The notes beneath the pieces are model-generated. The model was not told the DNA's origin. It worked only from the letters and a program-made list of their open reading frames with translations, and did no database searches. Shown here piece after piece: positions 35,231-44,023 of a stretch of 63,084 bases of DNA (the first letter of the stretch is position 1; each line of letters opens with the position of its first letter). The translations under genes were made by a program, and so were the position numbers. Source of the stretch: Candidatus Omnitrophota bacterium (lineage in GTDB: Bacteria; Hinthialibacterota; Hinthialibacteria; Hinthialibacterales; Hinthialibacteraceae); the NCBI GenBank assembly GCA_016934335.1, contig JAFGTC010000244.1:1-63084 (forward strand), given 5' to 3'.

Positions 35231-36365
35231 TCATCTCCGTTCCATCAACGATACTTACGTTTGTGTTTAAAGTGACGATTTTGAATAATTCTTCTACATC
35301 TTTATTATACATGCGGATGCAGCCCGCGCTTTTGGGCTTGCCGATGGTCTCCGGCGCGTTGGTGCCATGAATGCCCAAACTACCGCCAATTCCCATCCAG
35401 CGGCTGCCCAAAGCGTTTTCCGGATCCTTAGCCGGGATCACGCCTCCGCCGGGTTTGAACCATGTCGGATCAATCTGCTTGTTGATAATATAATAATTCC
35501 CCGCCGGCGTCTTGTAACTCTGCTCGCCCACGCCTACGGGATACCATTTGATGAATCTTCCGCTGGCGGTTCGCAGTTCCAACCGGCATAATTCTTTGCT
35601 GACAACGATATGAAACGGCTCCTTAGGAACCTTGAGCCGTTTGCCGGGGCTCAATCGATTGGCTTTAACGTTATTTGCCTCTTCAATAAACCAGGCGGTG
35701 GTTCCATGGCTGGTTCCGATCTTAACCGCCGCATCGCCCCGCTGAACAGTGTAGAGCTCGCAAAATTCATCCAGCACAGGCGACCACAACCGCTCTGTGT
35801 TGATTTCCGACAAGCGATCCTTGGCTTTCGCCGAAACGGCGGCGTCGGTGACCGACGCGATGACGCCATAATAGAGTTCCCGGGCTTTTTCAACGTCATT
35901 TTCCCGATCATACGATTGGGCGACGCCCAGAATAGACTTGCTGCGCACAGCGCTGTCCGTACTCGATTGCAGCGACGCAAAAATGTCCCGCGCCTGCGCC
36001 GGATTGGCGTCCAACAAACTGTCCGCCTGCCTTAAACGGGCCTCCAACGCATATTGGCTTTTAGGGAAATCATCGGCCAAACGCTTCCAAATTTCACTGG
36101 CTTCTTTGTGCTCCGCGCCCTCGTAAGCCTGCGCGAGCAGATAGAGAGCGTAATCAGCCTGCTTAAATCGCCTGCCATACTGGACGACCGGCAGCAGATT
36201 CGTAATGGCGCTGTTGAAATCCTCCGCCTCCAATTGCGATTCCGCCATGTGCAGACCGTCCATATTGGCGCTCCTTATTTTCCTTTGATTATATAGAAAA
36301 TAAGCGCCGCCCAGCGAACCAATGACGATCACCAGAAGGAGAGTAATACATATTTTTCGGATCAT
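35181..36365 (-). CDS. L,D-transpeptidase (YkuD) with TPR-like and LysM segments
   Basis: Cell-wall enzyme forming L,D-crosslinks in peptidoglycan or attaching proteins to it. Residues 7-27 are a signal anchor. Helical TPR-like repeats fill about 35-200. A LysM-like segment follows ([19 protein letters not shown] ... [10 protein letters not shown], about 208-250). The YkuD domain (about 252-385) has the catalytic set HGTN and [15 protein letters not shown] with the nucleophile Cys. Length is 394 aa. The gene heads a run that continues into hisG with a 50-base overlap. Combining TPR with LysM and YkuD is not rare, but it is longer than the usual two-domain enzyme. Confidence 0.9.
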   Translation of the reverse strand: MIRKICITLLLVIVIGSLGGAYFLYNQRKIRSANMDGLHMAESQLEAEDFNSAITNLLPVVQYGRRFKQADYALYLLAQAYEGAEHKEASEIWKRLADDFPKSQYALEARLRQADSLLDANPAQARDIFASLQSSTDSAVRSKSILGVAQSYDRENDVEKARELYYGVIASVTDAAVSAKAKDRLSEINTERLWSPVLDEFCELYTVQRGDAAVKIGTSHGTTAWFIEEANNVKANRLSPGKRLKVPKEPFHIVVSKELCRLELRTASGRFIKWYPVGVGEQSYKTPAGNYYIINKQIDPTWFKPGGGVIPAKDPENALGSRWMGIGGSLGIHGTNAPETIGKPKSAGCIRMYNKDVEELFKIVTLNTNVSIVDGTEMNVEYVPKDVEAGASEG

Positions 36366-36449
36366 TTAGATTCAACCTCCCTTGCAGGTTTATTGGTTCC
36401 GAATGCGCTTCCTCCGCCAAGTCAAGACTTGCGATTCAAGCCGATTAAA

Positions 36450-36478
36450 CGGAAAGACCCGCCTCATGTCGAAGCGGG
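36450..36478 (-). terminator. secDF terminator
   Basis: An 8-base-pair stem with one G-U pair (36458-36465 with 36471-36478) and a 5-base loop. On the minus strand it is followed by TCTTTCCGTTT. It lies about 50 bases after the secDF stop. Confidence 0.55.
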
Positions 36479-36525
36479 CATTCACGCTTTCGAGATATCT
36501 CGATAAAAAGCGGTCTATATCCCGC

Positions 36526-39141
36526 TTATGTGGCCATAGCCCGTTTGCCGTTTTTCTCGGCAACCGCCGGGGCCGGCTGGCGCCCCAACATTAAAAGTAC
36601 GGGGCTGGCGACGAAGATCGACGAATAGGTTCCTATAATGACGCCCATCAACAACGTTAGTGCAAAATCATGAATCACCGATCCGCCGAGCAAGTACAAC
36701 ATCAGAATGACAATTAATGTTGTGGCTGACGTATTGATGGTTCGGGTCAAGGTTTGATTGATGCTCAGATTGACGATCTCCTTGAAATTAAGCAGCGCCG
36801 ACGTGTAATTCTCGCGGATTCGGTCGAACACGACGATGGTGTCGTTGAGCGAATACCCCAAGACCGTCAGCAGCGCCGCAATGATCGGCAAGTTGAATTC
36901 CGTCCCTGTAATCGCCAGGAACGCCAGGGTGAACAACAGATCGTGGAACAGGCAGACAACCGCCGCCACCGCGAACCGAAATTCAAATCGGACGGTGATA
37001 TACAACAAGATGCCGATGCTGGAGAAGATCACGCAATAGAGGCCCTTCCAAAGAAGTTCGCCGCCCACTTTCGCGCCGACACGGTTGTAGGAAAAATCGT
37101 CGTTGAACGGCTTTTCGGGGAGTTTCTCTCGCAGCACGGTCGCAAGGACTTCCGGCGATTCCACCTCGCCTTCGCGGACGCGGATCATCATCTGATTTCC
37201 CGCTCCCAAAACCCGCTGCACGACCGCATCGGCATAACCCGCCTCCGACATGGCGCTGCGTACTTCCTGGACGCTGGTTTCCTGTTGAAACTGCAGTTGA
37301 ACTTCATCGCCGCCGGCAAAGTCGATGCCCTGCATTTTTTCCCAATCATAAACAAGGAAAAGAAAACCGGCGATCGCCAGACAGCCTGTAGTCGTCATCA
37401 AAATTCTTGCGTTCTTCAGAAAATCTATTTTCGTTTCCCCAAAGAAGCGCATCGTGCCGACCGACAAGGTCTTCATGCCCTTGGCGACCATCACATCCAT
37501 AATGACGCGCGATACGAACACGGCCGTAAACATCGAAATGATGATGCCCAGCGACAACGTAACCGCAAATCCTTTGATCGGCCCCGTTCCAAACTGGAAG
37601 AGCACTAAAGCCGTAATGAGCGTAGTCAGGTTGGCGTCGAAAATGGTCATAAAAGCGCGCCCGTAGCCTTTGTCCAAAATCAACTGAATGGTTTTGGCGC
37701 GTTTGCTGGCCCGCATTTCCTCCCGCAGACGCTCGAAGATCAGAACGTTGGCGTCCACCGCCATACCGATGGTCAGGACGATTCCCGCGATGCCCGGCAG
37801 CGTTAAGGTCGCCTTGAACATGGCCATGCCCGCCATCAGGAAGAACAGATTCAACAACACGGCGAAATCGGCCACCACGCCGACCAGCGCATAATAAACC
37901 ACCATAAAGACCAACACGATTACGCCGCCGATCAAGCCCGAGTAGATGCCTTTTCGAATCGAATCGGCGCCCAGCGAAGGGCCGACGACGCGGCTTTCCG
38001 CCACAGTCAATGGCGCCGGCAAAGATCCGGCGCGAAGCACAATGGCGATTTCGCGCGCTTCATCGTAAGTGTCGATGCCGGATATGGTAGCCACGCCGTA
38101 CGAAATTTTATCGCGGATCACTGGCGCCGAATACACCTGATCGTTCAAGACAATCGCAAGATGCTCACCGACATGATCGCCGGTCACGCGGCTGAAGATT
38201 CGCTTGCCGTCGCGATCGAACGACAAGATGATTTCGGGGCGCCCCATGGCGTCAGTACGAACGCCGGTGCCGCCAGGCTCCAGATAACTGCCGCTTACAT
38301 CGAAATCAGCTTCCAATAAATAAAGATAGCGATGTTCGTAATTGATATAATTGGTCGGCTCCTGCACATCGCCCCATTTAAACATGTACTGACGGGGAAT
38401 TACCCGCTTCACGTCGCTCCGGTTGATGATTTCATCCACCAGCAGATAATTGTCGGGATATTCGACCGCCACGGCGGCGACATACGGATCCACTTGAGGG
38501 ACTAACTTGATAAAATCACCCTCCACCACCGAGTCGATTTCAGGCAGCAGGCGGCCTAATTCATTTTTGGGCGCGACGATGTGGAAATACAATTCCGCTT
38601 CCGCGTTAACCAGACTTTTCACTTCCTCCGGCTCGCTGACGCCCGGCATTTCCAAAACAATTCGCCAGGGGGGCTGTTTGACCAGAGCCACTTCCGCCAC
38701 GCCGAACGAATCGACGCGGTTTTCGATGACGGCCATGGCGCTGTCGAGAACCGTAGCCAGGGAGGATTCCACCTCTTGTTCGATCTCTTGCTCGGTTTTC
38801 CCTTGTTTGGCAAGGTCGTCCCGAAGCTGCTGTTCAAACTTTTCATGATCGACTTCGATCACGAGGTGCACGCCGCCCTGCAGGTCGAGCCCCAAACGGA
38901 TGCTGTCGCTTTTCAGGTCGCGAAAATCCTGATTTTTCGCTTTGACCTTTGCGTCAACCTCTTCGGGCGCCACCCCGTCCGCGAGCATCTCTTCCCTCCA
39001 TTCCTTGATGCGATCCTTCTCATCCTGATTGCGCATCAACGCATCATAGGAATAAAATTCCATAGATGGCAATAACATCCAGAGAGAAAGCAGAATGGTG
39101 AAAACGATGAATCCTATTTTCCAAACGGGCATGCGTTGCAT
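36526..39141 (-). CDS. secDF: Protein translocase subunit SecDF, fused
   Basis: Proton-driven helper of the Sec translocase, in the inner membrane. One 871-aa chain contains SecD then SecF. The SecD part has the first helix (VWKIGFIVFTILLSLWMLLPS), a periplasmic P1 region with LGLDLQGGVHLVIEVD, then a six-helix block with GMAVDANVLIFERLREE. The SecF part starts about residue 600 with a helix, GIDFAGGDEVQLQF, and later LTVLGYSLNDTIVVFDRIREN. The frame is open to 39243, but the ATG at 39141 matches the helix start and has AAGGAG about 11 bases before. Residues 35-75 are unusually charged. yajC is not adjacent. Confidence 0.95.
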   Translation of the reverse strand: MQRMPVWKIGFIVFTILLSLWMLLPSMEFYSYDALMRNQDEKDRIKEWREEMLADGVAPEEVDAKVKAKNQDFRDLKSDSIRLGLDLQGGVHLVIEVDHEKFEQQLRDDLAKQGKTEQEIEQEVESSLATVLDSAMAVIENRVDSFGVAEVALVKQPPWRIVLEMPGVSEPEEVKSLVNAEAELYFHIVAPKNELGRLLPEIDSVVEGDFIKLVPQVDPYVAAVAVEYPDNYLLVDEIINRSDVKRVIPRQYMFKWGDVQEPTNYINYEHRYLYLLEADFDVSGSYLEPGGTGVRTDAMGRPEIILSFDRDGKRIFSRVTGDHVGEHLAIVLNDQVYSAPVIRDKISYGVATISGIDTYDEAREIAIVLRAGSLPAPLTVAESRVVGPSLGADSIRKGIYSGLIGGVIVLVFMVVYYALVGVVADFAVLLNLFFLMAGMAMFKATLTLPGIAGIVLTIGMAVDANVLIFERLREEMRASKRAKTIQLILDKGYGRAFMTIFDANLTTLITALVLFQFGTGPIKGFAVTLSLGIIISMFTAVFVSRVIMDVMVAKGMKTLSVGTMRFFGETKIDFLKNARILMTTTGCLAIAGFLFLVYDWEKMQGIDFAGGDEVQLQFQQETSVQEVRSAMSEAGYADAVVQRVLGAGNQMMIRVREGEVESPEVLATVLREKLPEKPFNDDFSYNRVGAKVGGELLWKGLYCVIFSSIGILLYITVRFEFRFAVAAVVCLFHDLLFTLAFLAITGTEFNLPIIAALLTVLGYSLNDTIVVFDRIRENYTSALLNFKEIVNLSINQTLTRTINTSATTLIVILMLYLLGGSVIHDFALTLLMGVIIGTYSSIFVASPVLLMLGRQPAPAVAEKNGKRAMAT

Positions 39142-39224
39142 CGTTTGGTTGTCTCCTTTGGGAGTTTCTTCCACGAGATGGCGATGCCGGAGTAAAATAA
39201 ACGACCGGGATACGCAGAAAATAA

Positions 39225-39253
39225 AATTTACCTTCGGATACAAGGACTGTCAA
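39225..39253 (-). promoter_or_regulatory. Promoter of secDF
   Basis: On the minus strand: perfect TTGACA (39253-39248), a 17-base spacer and TAAATT (39230-39225). The expected leader is about 77 bases. The -35 box lies between the Shine-Dalgarno site and the GTG start of the divergent glycosyltransferase. Confidence 0.6.
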
Positions 39254-39254
39254 C

Positions 39255-41276
39255 GTGCACGAAAATAACCGGATAACACAGCAAAACGCTTTTCTCGACA
39301 ATTCCTCGACGTCCAAGCGATTTTTGACGCGGGCCAAGGCGCCTTGGTTGATCGCCGCACTTTTCTCCCTGTTTTTGCTTGTTTCGCTTCAAGTGCGCAT
39401 CGCCCCGCCCGACCTGGCCTTCTATTATTCATTCGCACATTCGCTGCTGTACGACGCCGATTTCTGCTTTGCCGACCAATACGCCCATTTCCCTTTCGCC
39501 TATCATGAAACTTATCTCTCGTCTCAAGGTCTGCCCGCCAACGATTGGCCCATGGGTGCCGGAATCGCTTGGATGCCATTTCTCGGCTTATCCCGGCTGA
39601 TTCAATGGATCGGATCATGGATGACAAGCATGTCCCCGCCGAACGGCATGGGATTCTTCGACCAATGGGTTGTTACGCTGGGCGCCACGCTGCTCTACAG
39701 CCTCGGAGCGCTATGGCTGACGCACCAATACGGACTGCGCGAGAAGTTGTCATCTAAAGCCCTTCTTTGGGCTCTGAGTTTGACAGCCGTCGGCAGTTCG
39801 TATAGTTACCATCTCTTCGTCAATTCCGCCGATTCCCATCCTCCATCGGCTTTCTTCATTATCCTATTCCTGCTTACATGGCAGAGTCACCAATCGAAGC
39901 CCCGGTTGCATTCCGCCTTCGCGGCCGGGCTGATTATCGGCTTAGCGGGATTGATCCGCCCCCACAACCTCATTTTCCTGATGACGCCCCTGATCGACTG
40001 GTTGATCGGCGATTCATCCAAATCCTCCTTCAGATCGTTCGTCGCCCGCTTCTCTGCCATGCTTTTCGCAGCGCTCCTGACTTTTTTCCCGCAATTGCTG
40101 GTTTGGAAAACGTTATACGGCGCCTGGCTGGCCATCCCCCGAGCGGGCGACGTCCTTTGGACGCAGCCCGAATTGTATAACACCCTTTTTTCCGATTTTC
40201 ATGGAATGATCTCCTGGTCGCCACTGTTTGGTCTTGGGCTCGCCGGTCTCTTTCTGAAAAAAAGATGGCTGCCGATCGCCATCCCGCTGCTGTTTCTCTT
40301 GTACGTCTATTCCTGTAATATAGCCTGGTGGTGCGGGGGATCGTTCGGAAACCGCCGAATGGTCAGTTATACGCCTCTCTTCATAATCGGATTGGCGGCG
40401 CTTTTCGAAAAAATCCCCAAACTCTGGCTGAAGATCTTTGCCGCCGGCTGCGCCTTATGGACTTTTTTACTGCTATTGGCCGAAGTGGGCGGAGCGATCC
40501 AATTGGATCATTTTCAGCCTTGGGGCGAGATCCTCCACGCTATTCAGTCCGGTTGGCGCGATGGTTTCATGCAGTTGGCGACGGGAGCGGAATGGGAGAC
40601 CCAAGCCGCCGCTCGAATCCTCGGATATTTCTGCGTCATCGCATTTTTAATAACCGCTTTGATTCTAGGACGTTATCTCAGAAACATCCCGAAGCGCCGC
40701 CTTACCTCCCTCTTTCTGGCGCTGGCTCTTATTTTCAACGTCTTCTGCATCGCCGCCGCTCTCCGCACCTTGCCGGCCGCTCAAAAATCCGATCTTTCCG
40801 GCTACATCGACCACGATCGCTTTACCTGGGTAGTTTATTTCGAGAAAGGCTTCTATCTTTTGGGCAAGCAGGATTATCTCGACAGCGTTGAAAATATGAT
40901 GGCCGCCGCCGTCGCCGAACCCCGCCACCCCGAACCGTGGATGTACATCGCCTATGTCTGCGCAGACGTGTTCGGGTGGAATAATTTATCCTACCATTTC
41001 AGTCACAAGGCTCTTATTCAAGGAAAAAATACAACTGTTTTTCTTCGATTTTTTGAAAGAATTCTATCGGAGCGTCTCCAGACGGGCGCATCCCCGCCGG
41101 AATTGATCTACAATCAACGCGGCGTCATTCGCGCCGTATTAGGTCAATCTTCCGCCGCCGAACAGGATTTTCGCCAAGCTCTTCAGTTAAAGCCTGATTT
41201 GAAGGCAGCCTCAGAAAATCTCGAAACCTTGGAGATCCGGCGGCAAGGCGTTCGCAAACCGTTTCAGTGGGAATAA
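39255..41276 (+). CDS. Membrane glycosyltransferase (GT-C like) with C-terminal TPR region
   Basis: Polytopic protein of 673 aa. About ten to twelve hydrophobic helices fill residues 25-500. The first periplasmic loop has acidic residues (PPDLAFYYSFAHSLLYDADF) and the text AGLIRPHNLIFLMTPLIDW is typical of GT39/PMT-like glycosyltransferases. Residues about 535-660 are soluble and contain TPR-like helices (NQRGVIRAVLGQSSAAEQDF, LQLKPDLKAASENL). The start is GTG at 39255, with AAGGA eight bases before it; it overlaps the secDF promoter region. The last codons are duplicated downstream as a 22-base tandem repeat. lpxB follows 47 bases later. Acceptor and donor unknown. Confidence 0.75.
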   Translation: MHENNRITQQNAFLDNSSTSKRFLTRAKAPWLIAALFSLFLLVSLQVRIAPPDLAFYYSFAHSLLYDADFCFADQYAHFPFAYHETYLSSQGLPANDWPMGAGIAWMPFLGLSRLIQWIGSWMTSMSPPNGMGFFDQWVVTLGATLLYSLGALWLTHQYGLREKLSSKALLWALSLTAVGSSYSYHLFVNSADSHPPSAFFIILFLLTWQSHQSKPRLHSAFAAGLIIGLAGLIRPHNLIFLMTPLIDWLIGDSSKSSFRSFVARFSAMLFAALLTFFPQLLVWKTLYGAWLAIPRAGDVLWTQPELYNTLFSDFHGMISWSPLFGLGLAGLFLKKRWLPIAIPLLFLLYVYSCNIAWWCGGSFGNRRMVSYTPLFIIGLAALFEKIPKLWLKIFAAGCALWTFLLLLAEVGGAIQLDHFQPWGEILHAIQSGWRDGFMQLATGAEWETQAAARILGYFCVIAFLITALILGRYLRNIPKRRLTSLFLALALIFNVFCIAAALRTLPAAQKSDLSGYIDHDRFTWVVYFEKGFYLLGKQDYLDSVENMMAAAVAEPRHPEPWMYIAYVCADVFGWNNLSYHFSHKALIQGKNTTVFLRFFERILSERLQTGASPPELIYNQRGVIRAVLGQSSAAEQDFRQALQLKPDLKAASENLETLEIRRQGVRKPFQWE

Positions 41277-41298
41277 CAAGCCGTTTCGGTGGGAATAA
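41259..41298 (+). repeat. 22-base-period tandem duplication at gene end
   Basis: An 18-base unit (41259-41276) recurs at 41281-41298 with one mismatch. The first copy includes the stop codon of the glycosyltransferase; the second copy carries the same in-register Trp-Glu-stop. Confidence 0.85.
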
Positions 41299-41323
41299 TT
41301 TCAAAGGGAGAATCCGGAAAATC

Positions 41324-42457
41324 ATGTCTCTTGCCCATCCCAACATTTTCATATCCGTGGGAGAAGAATCGGCGGATTTACATGCATCCCGCCTCTGCGC
41401 CGAGTTAAAAAACCTGCATCCCTCCATGACTCTCTACGGATTTGGGGGACAAAAAATGTCCGGCGCCGGCGTGGAAATTCTCTATCCGCTCCCCGAACTG
41501 GCCCTGATCGGATTCATAGAAGTAGCCAAGCATCTTCCTCAGATTTACAAAATCAAATCACTGGCCGTCAAAACCTGGAAGGAGCGCCGCCCTGACGCCG
41601 TCCTGCTGGTCGATTATCCGGGATTCCACCTTCGCCTGGCTCAAGAAGCCCGCCGGATGGGAATCCCCGTGTTGTACTACATCGCCCCTCAGGCCTGGGC
41701 ATGGCGGGAGAAGCGTGTGGAAGTCATGCGCAAAATCATCGATCATCTCTTCGTCATTTTCCCATTTGAAGAATCCTTTTTCAACAAACGAGGCGTGAAA
41801 ACCACTTACACAGGGCATCCCTTGATCGATCGAATTCCTCCTTTCGAATCGAATCCAACCACGAGAGCCTCATTAAGCGAACCGCTGATCGGTCTGATGC
41901 CCGGCAGCCGCAGGAATGAACTGCGCCATATCCTGCCGACCTTACTGCAAGCCGCCTCTCTCCTGAAAGAAAGACGGCCCGGCTGCCGCTTCATTCTGCC
42001 GCTGGCCGATGCGCTGCCGGAATCGATTCTGCAGGCTTACAGAATTCCCGAATGGGTGGAAATCTGCCGGGACATAAATTATCAAAAACGGAGGGAAATT
42101 ACGTTCGCCTGGACGGCCTCAGGCACGGCGACTGTTGAAAACGCCCTGCTGGGCGTCCCCATGGTGGTTGTGTATCGAACAAACAGGCTCAATATGTTCA
42201 TCGGCCGGCGGCTGGTGCGCATCCCCTATATCGGCATGGTCAACCTCATTGCCGAGAAAGGAATCTGCCCCGAATTCATCCAGGAGCAATGCCAGCCCGA
42301 TGCGCTGGCCCGCTGCGCCGATGAATTATTGGACAACCCGAACCGGTATCAGGAAATGATCGACGACCTGGCCTGCGTGCGCCGAAAAATAGGCGCTCAA
42401 CCCGCTTCACGAAGAGCGGCGGAAGCCATCTCTCAGTTTTTAACGGTTCACTTTTAA
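41324..42457 (+). CDS. lpxB: Lipid-A-disaccharide synthase
   Basis: GT19 glycosyltransferase joining UDP-diacylglucosamine and lipid X in lipid A synthesis, peripheral on the inner membrane. Text runs IFISVGEESADLHASRLC, YGFGGQKMSGAGVEILYP, IGFIEVAKHLPQI, VLLVDYPGFHLRLA, YYIAPQAWAWREKRV, YTGHPLIDR, GLMPGSRRNELRHILP, and late TASGTATVENALLGVPMVVVYR. Length is 377 aa from the ATG at 41324; the frame opens 19 codons earlier in poor sequence. The His and Asn after PGSRRNE are kept. It follows a membrane glycosyltransferase, consistent with LPS assembly. Other lpx genes are not in the window. Confidence 0.96.
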   Translation: MSLAHPNIFISVGEESADLHASRLCAELKNLHPSMTLYGFGGQKMSGAGVEILYPLPELALIGFIEVAKHLPQIYKIKSLAVKTWKERRPDAVLLVDYPGFHLRLAQEARRMGIPVLYYIAPQAWAWREKRVEVMRKIIDHLFVIFPFEESFFNKRGVKTTYTGHPLIDRIPPFESNPTTRASLSEPLIGLMPGSRRNELRHILPTLLQAASLLKERRPGCRFILPLADALPESILQAYRIPEWVEICRDINYQKRREITFAWTASGTATVENALLGVPMVVVYRTNRLNMFIGRRLVRIPYIGMVNLIAEKGICPEFIQEQCQPDALARCADELLDNPNRYQEMIDDLACVRRKIGAQPASRRAAEAISQFLTVHF

Positions 42458-42488
42458 CAGTTTACGAAGAGTGCACCGGTGAAAGACG

Positions 42489-43763
42489 TCACGCTTCGCT
42501 TTCTTTCTTCGTCTGAAAGGTCATCAATCCGTATAGATCAATGAGTAGATAATAGAGGAACGACAAAAGGAACGATGACAAGGCAGCCATGGCGACCAGC
42601 AGAGATCGTCGAGGATAAACTTTCTTTTTTATGGGGACCGCTCGATCGACCAGCACTAAATCCTGCCGCTCCGAAACAACGGTCGTGCCCGCCCAGCCCG
42701 CTTCCTTGTCAATGCCTGAGTAGATCTCCATCGCACGGTCGAAATTGCCTTTATCGACCAGTTCTTCTACATCCATTTCGAATAATTCGCTCTGGAGTTT
42801 GGTTATTTCTTCTTGGATATCAAGAGTCCGCCTGGCGAGAAAATCGCGTTTTTTCGTCAAACTGGGGATATCGGCCAACAGGGATTTATACTCCATCAGC
42901 AGCTGGTTGTAATATGGATCGATCGTCTCTTCAAAAAAGACGATGTCGCTCAAATCATCCAGGCTGATCTCCTCCCCCTTCCGTTCTCTCAACTGATTCA
43001 CAAGAAGAGGATCCGTGACAACCGCCCTCCGGATTTCGAGTTTCTGCTTATATTCCGACGTCGCCGAAAAGACATCCGCTTCAAACCGCCGCTTTTTTTC
43101 TTCCAATTCAAGAATCGAGGCGTCCAGCGTCTCCTTCTCCTGCATGGCGACGGCGTACATCGACATCAGGTTGTTGATGGTTTGAATGCGCAGCGGCTTC
43201 ATATTCCGCTTGAGAGTGTCGAGATAAACATTTCTGTAGCGCAGCGCTTCGTTATAAATTTTCTCACTTTCCTGTTCAATTTCGCTAGTACTTACATTTT
43301 GTTCAATCTTCATCAACCTGTTGACCGTATTACAAGCGCGCTCCGCCAGTTCGTTGACTACATCCGCCGCCAGTTGCGGATCCTCCAACTGAACATGAAT
43401 TTCAAACATAGATGTATTTTGGATGTAAGAAACGAACATGCGCCTCTTTAAATCCTGAGGATAACGAAAGTTGTAGGGATCTTCATCCAATCGATATTTC
43501 TTGATGGTTTCTTGTAAGAGACCCGGATAGGAGAAGAAGAAAAGATAAGACTCCATGGGCGTCACCGGTCTCTGCATGATGCTTTCGCCCAGCTTCGACG
43601 GATTCATCATTAATGAGGCGACGGCTTCATACCGATTTTTTATCATTAAAGTCGCCGCCGCGCTAATGACGGTGCAGACGACCGTAAAAATCATGATGCG
43701 CTTTCCGCGCTCCCAAATAATCTTGAATATCGCCGAAAGGTTGATTTCTTTCTCTTCGATCAT
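42489..43763 (-). CDS. Wzz-type polysaccharide chain-length/co-polymerase protein
   Basis: Inner-membrane protein of 424 aa. It has two membrane helices, near residues 22-42 (IMIFTVVCTVISAAATLMI) and near 385-410, with a periplasmic part between. That part starts with the Wzz domain text YEAVASLMMNP and continues as a long coiled coil (about 150-330). No cytoplasmic kinase domain follows, so it is the kinase-less form. Members set polysaccharide chain length or help export. The neighbours are a SurA-like lipoprotein and two secreted proteins rather than sugar genes. It converges on lpxB with 31 bases between stops. Confidence 0.82.
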   Translation of the reverse strand: MIEEKEINLSAIFKIIWERGKRIMIFTVVCTVISAAATLMIKNRYEAVASLMMNPSKLGESIMQRPVTPMESYLFFFSYPGLLQETIKKYRLDEDPYNFRYPQDLKRRMFVSYIQNTSMFEIHVQLEDPQLAADVVNELAERACNTVNRLMKIEQNVSTSEIEQESEKIYNEALRYRNVYLDTLKRNMKPLRIQTINNLMSMYAVAMQEKETLDASILELEEKKRRFEADVFSATSEYKQKLEIRRAVVTDPLLVNQLRERKGEEISLDDLSDIVFFEETIDPYYNQLLMEYKSLLADIPSLTKKRDFLARRTLDIQEEITKLQSELFEMDVEELVDKGNFDRAMEIYSGIDKEAGWAGTTVVSERQDLVLVDRAVPIKKKVYPRRSLLVAMAALSSFLLSFLYYLLIDLYGLMTFQTKKESEA

Positions 43764-44023
43764 GGTTTCTCAACTCATTTACGGATTGACTTCCCGAACA
43801 ATAACAATGCGAACCGCTCCGACAATTCTTCCCGGTCCAATGCCGGAAGAACAATGAGATTATCAACATACACAGGACGAAGGCGAGAATAAAGCCCTGT
43901 AGTTCATTCCGCACCAATCCCCTGATCCTAAGTTAAAAAAAAGATGGCGATTGGAATCGATCTCTACATCGATGCTCCGTTGACGAAGCGGACCGATCCA
44001 GCCAGCTCTGACAGCGCTTCCAT
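43764..44023 (-). other. Intergenic region with possible short membrane peptide
   Basis: On the minus strand, a GTG at 43914 with AGGGG four bases upstream opens a frame whose first 30 codons give a single hydrophobic helix (GFILAFVLCMLIISLFF) before degrading into poor text that runs into the Wzz gene. In another frame, a stretch ending ELSERFALLLFGKSIRK stops at a TGA (43783-43781) 18 bases before the Wzz ATG. Together they may be a frameshifted or decayed small gene. Confidence 0.3.
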
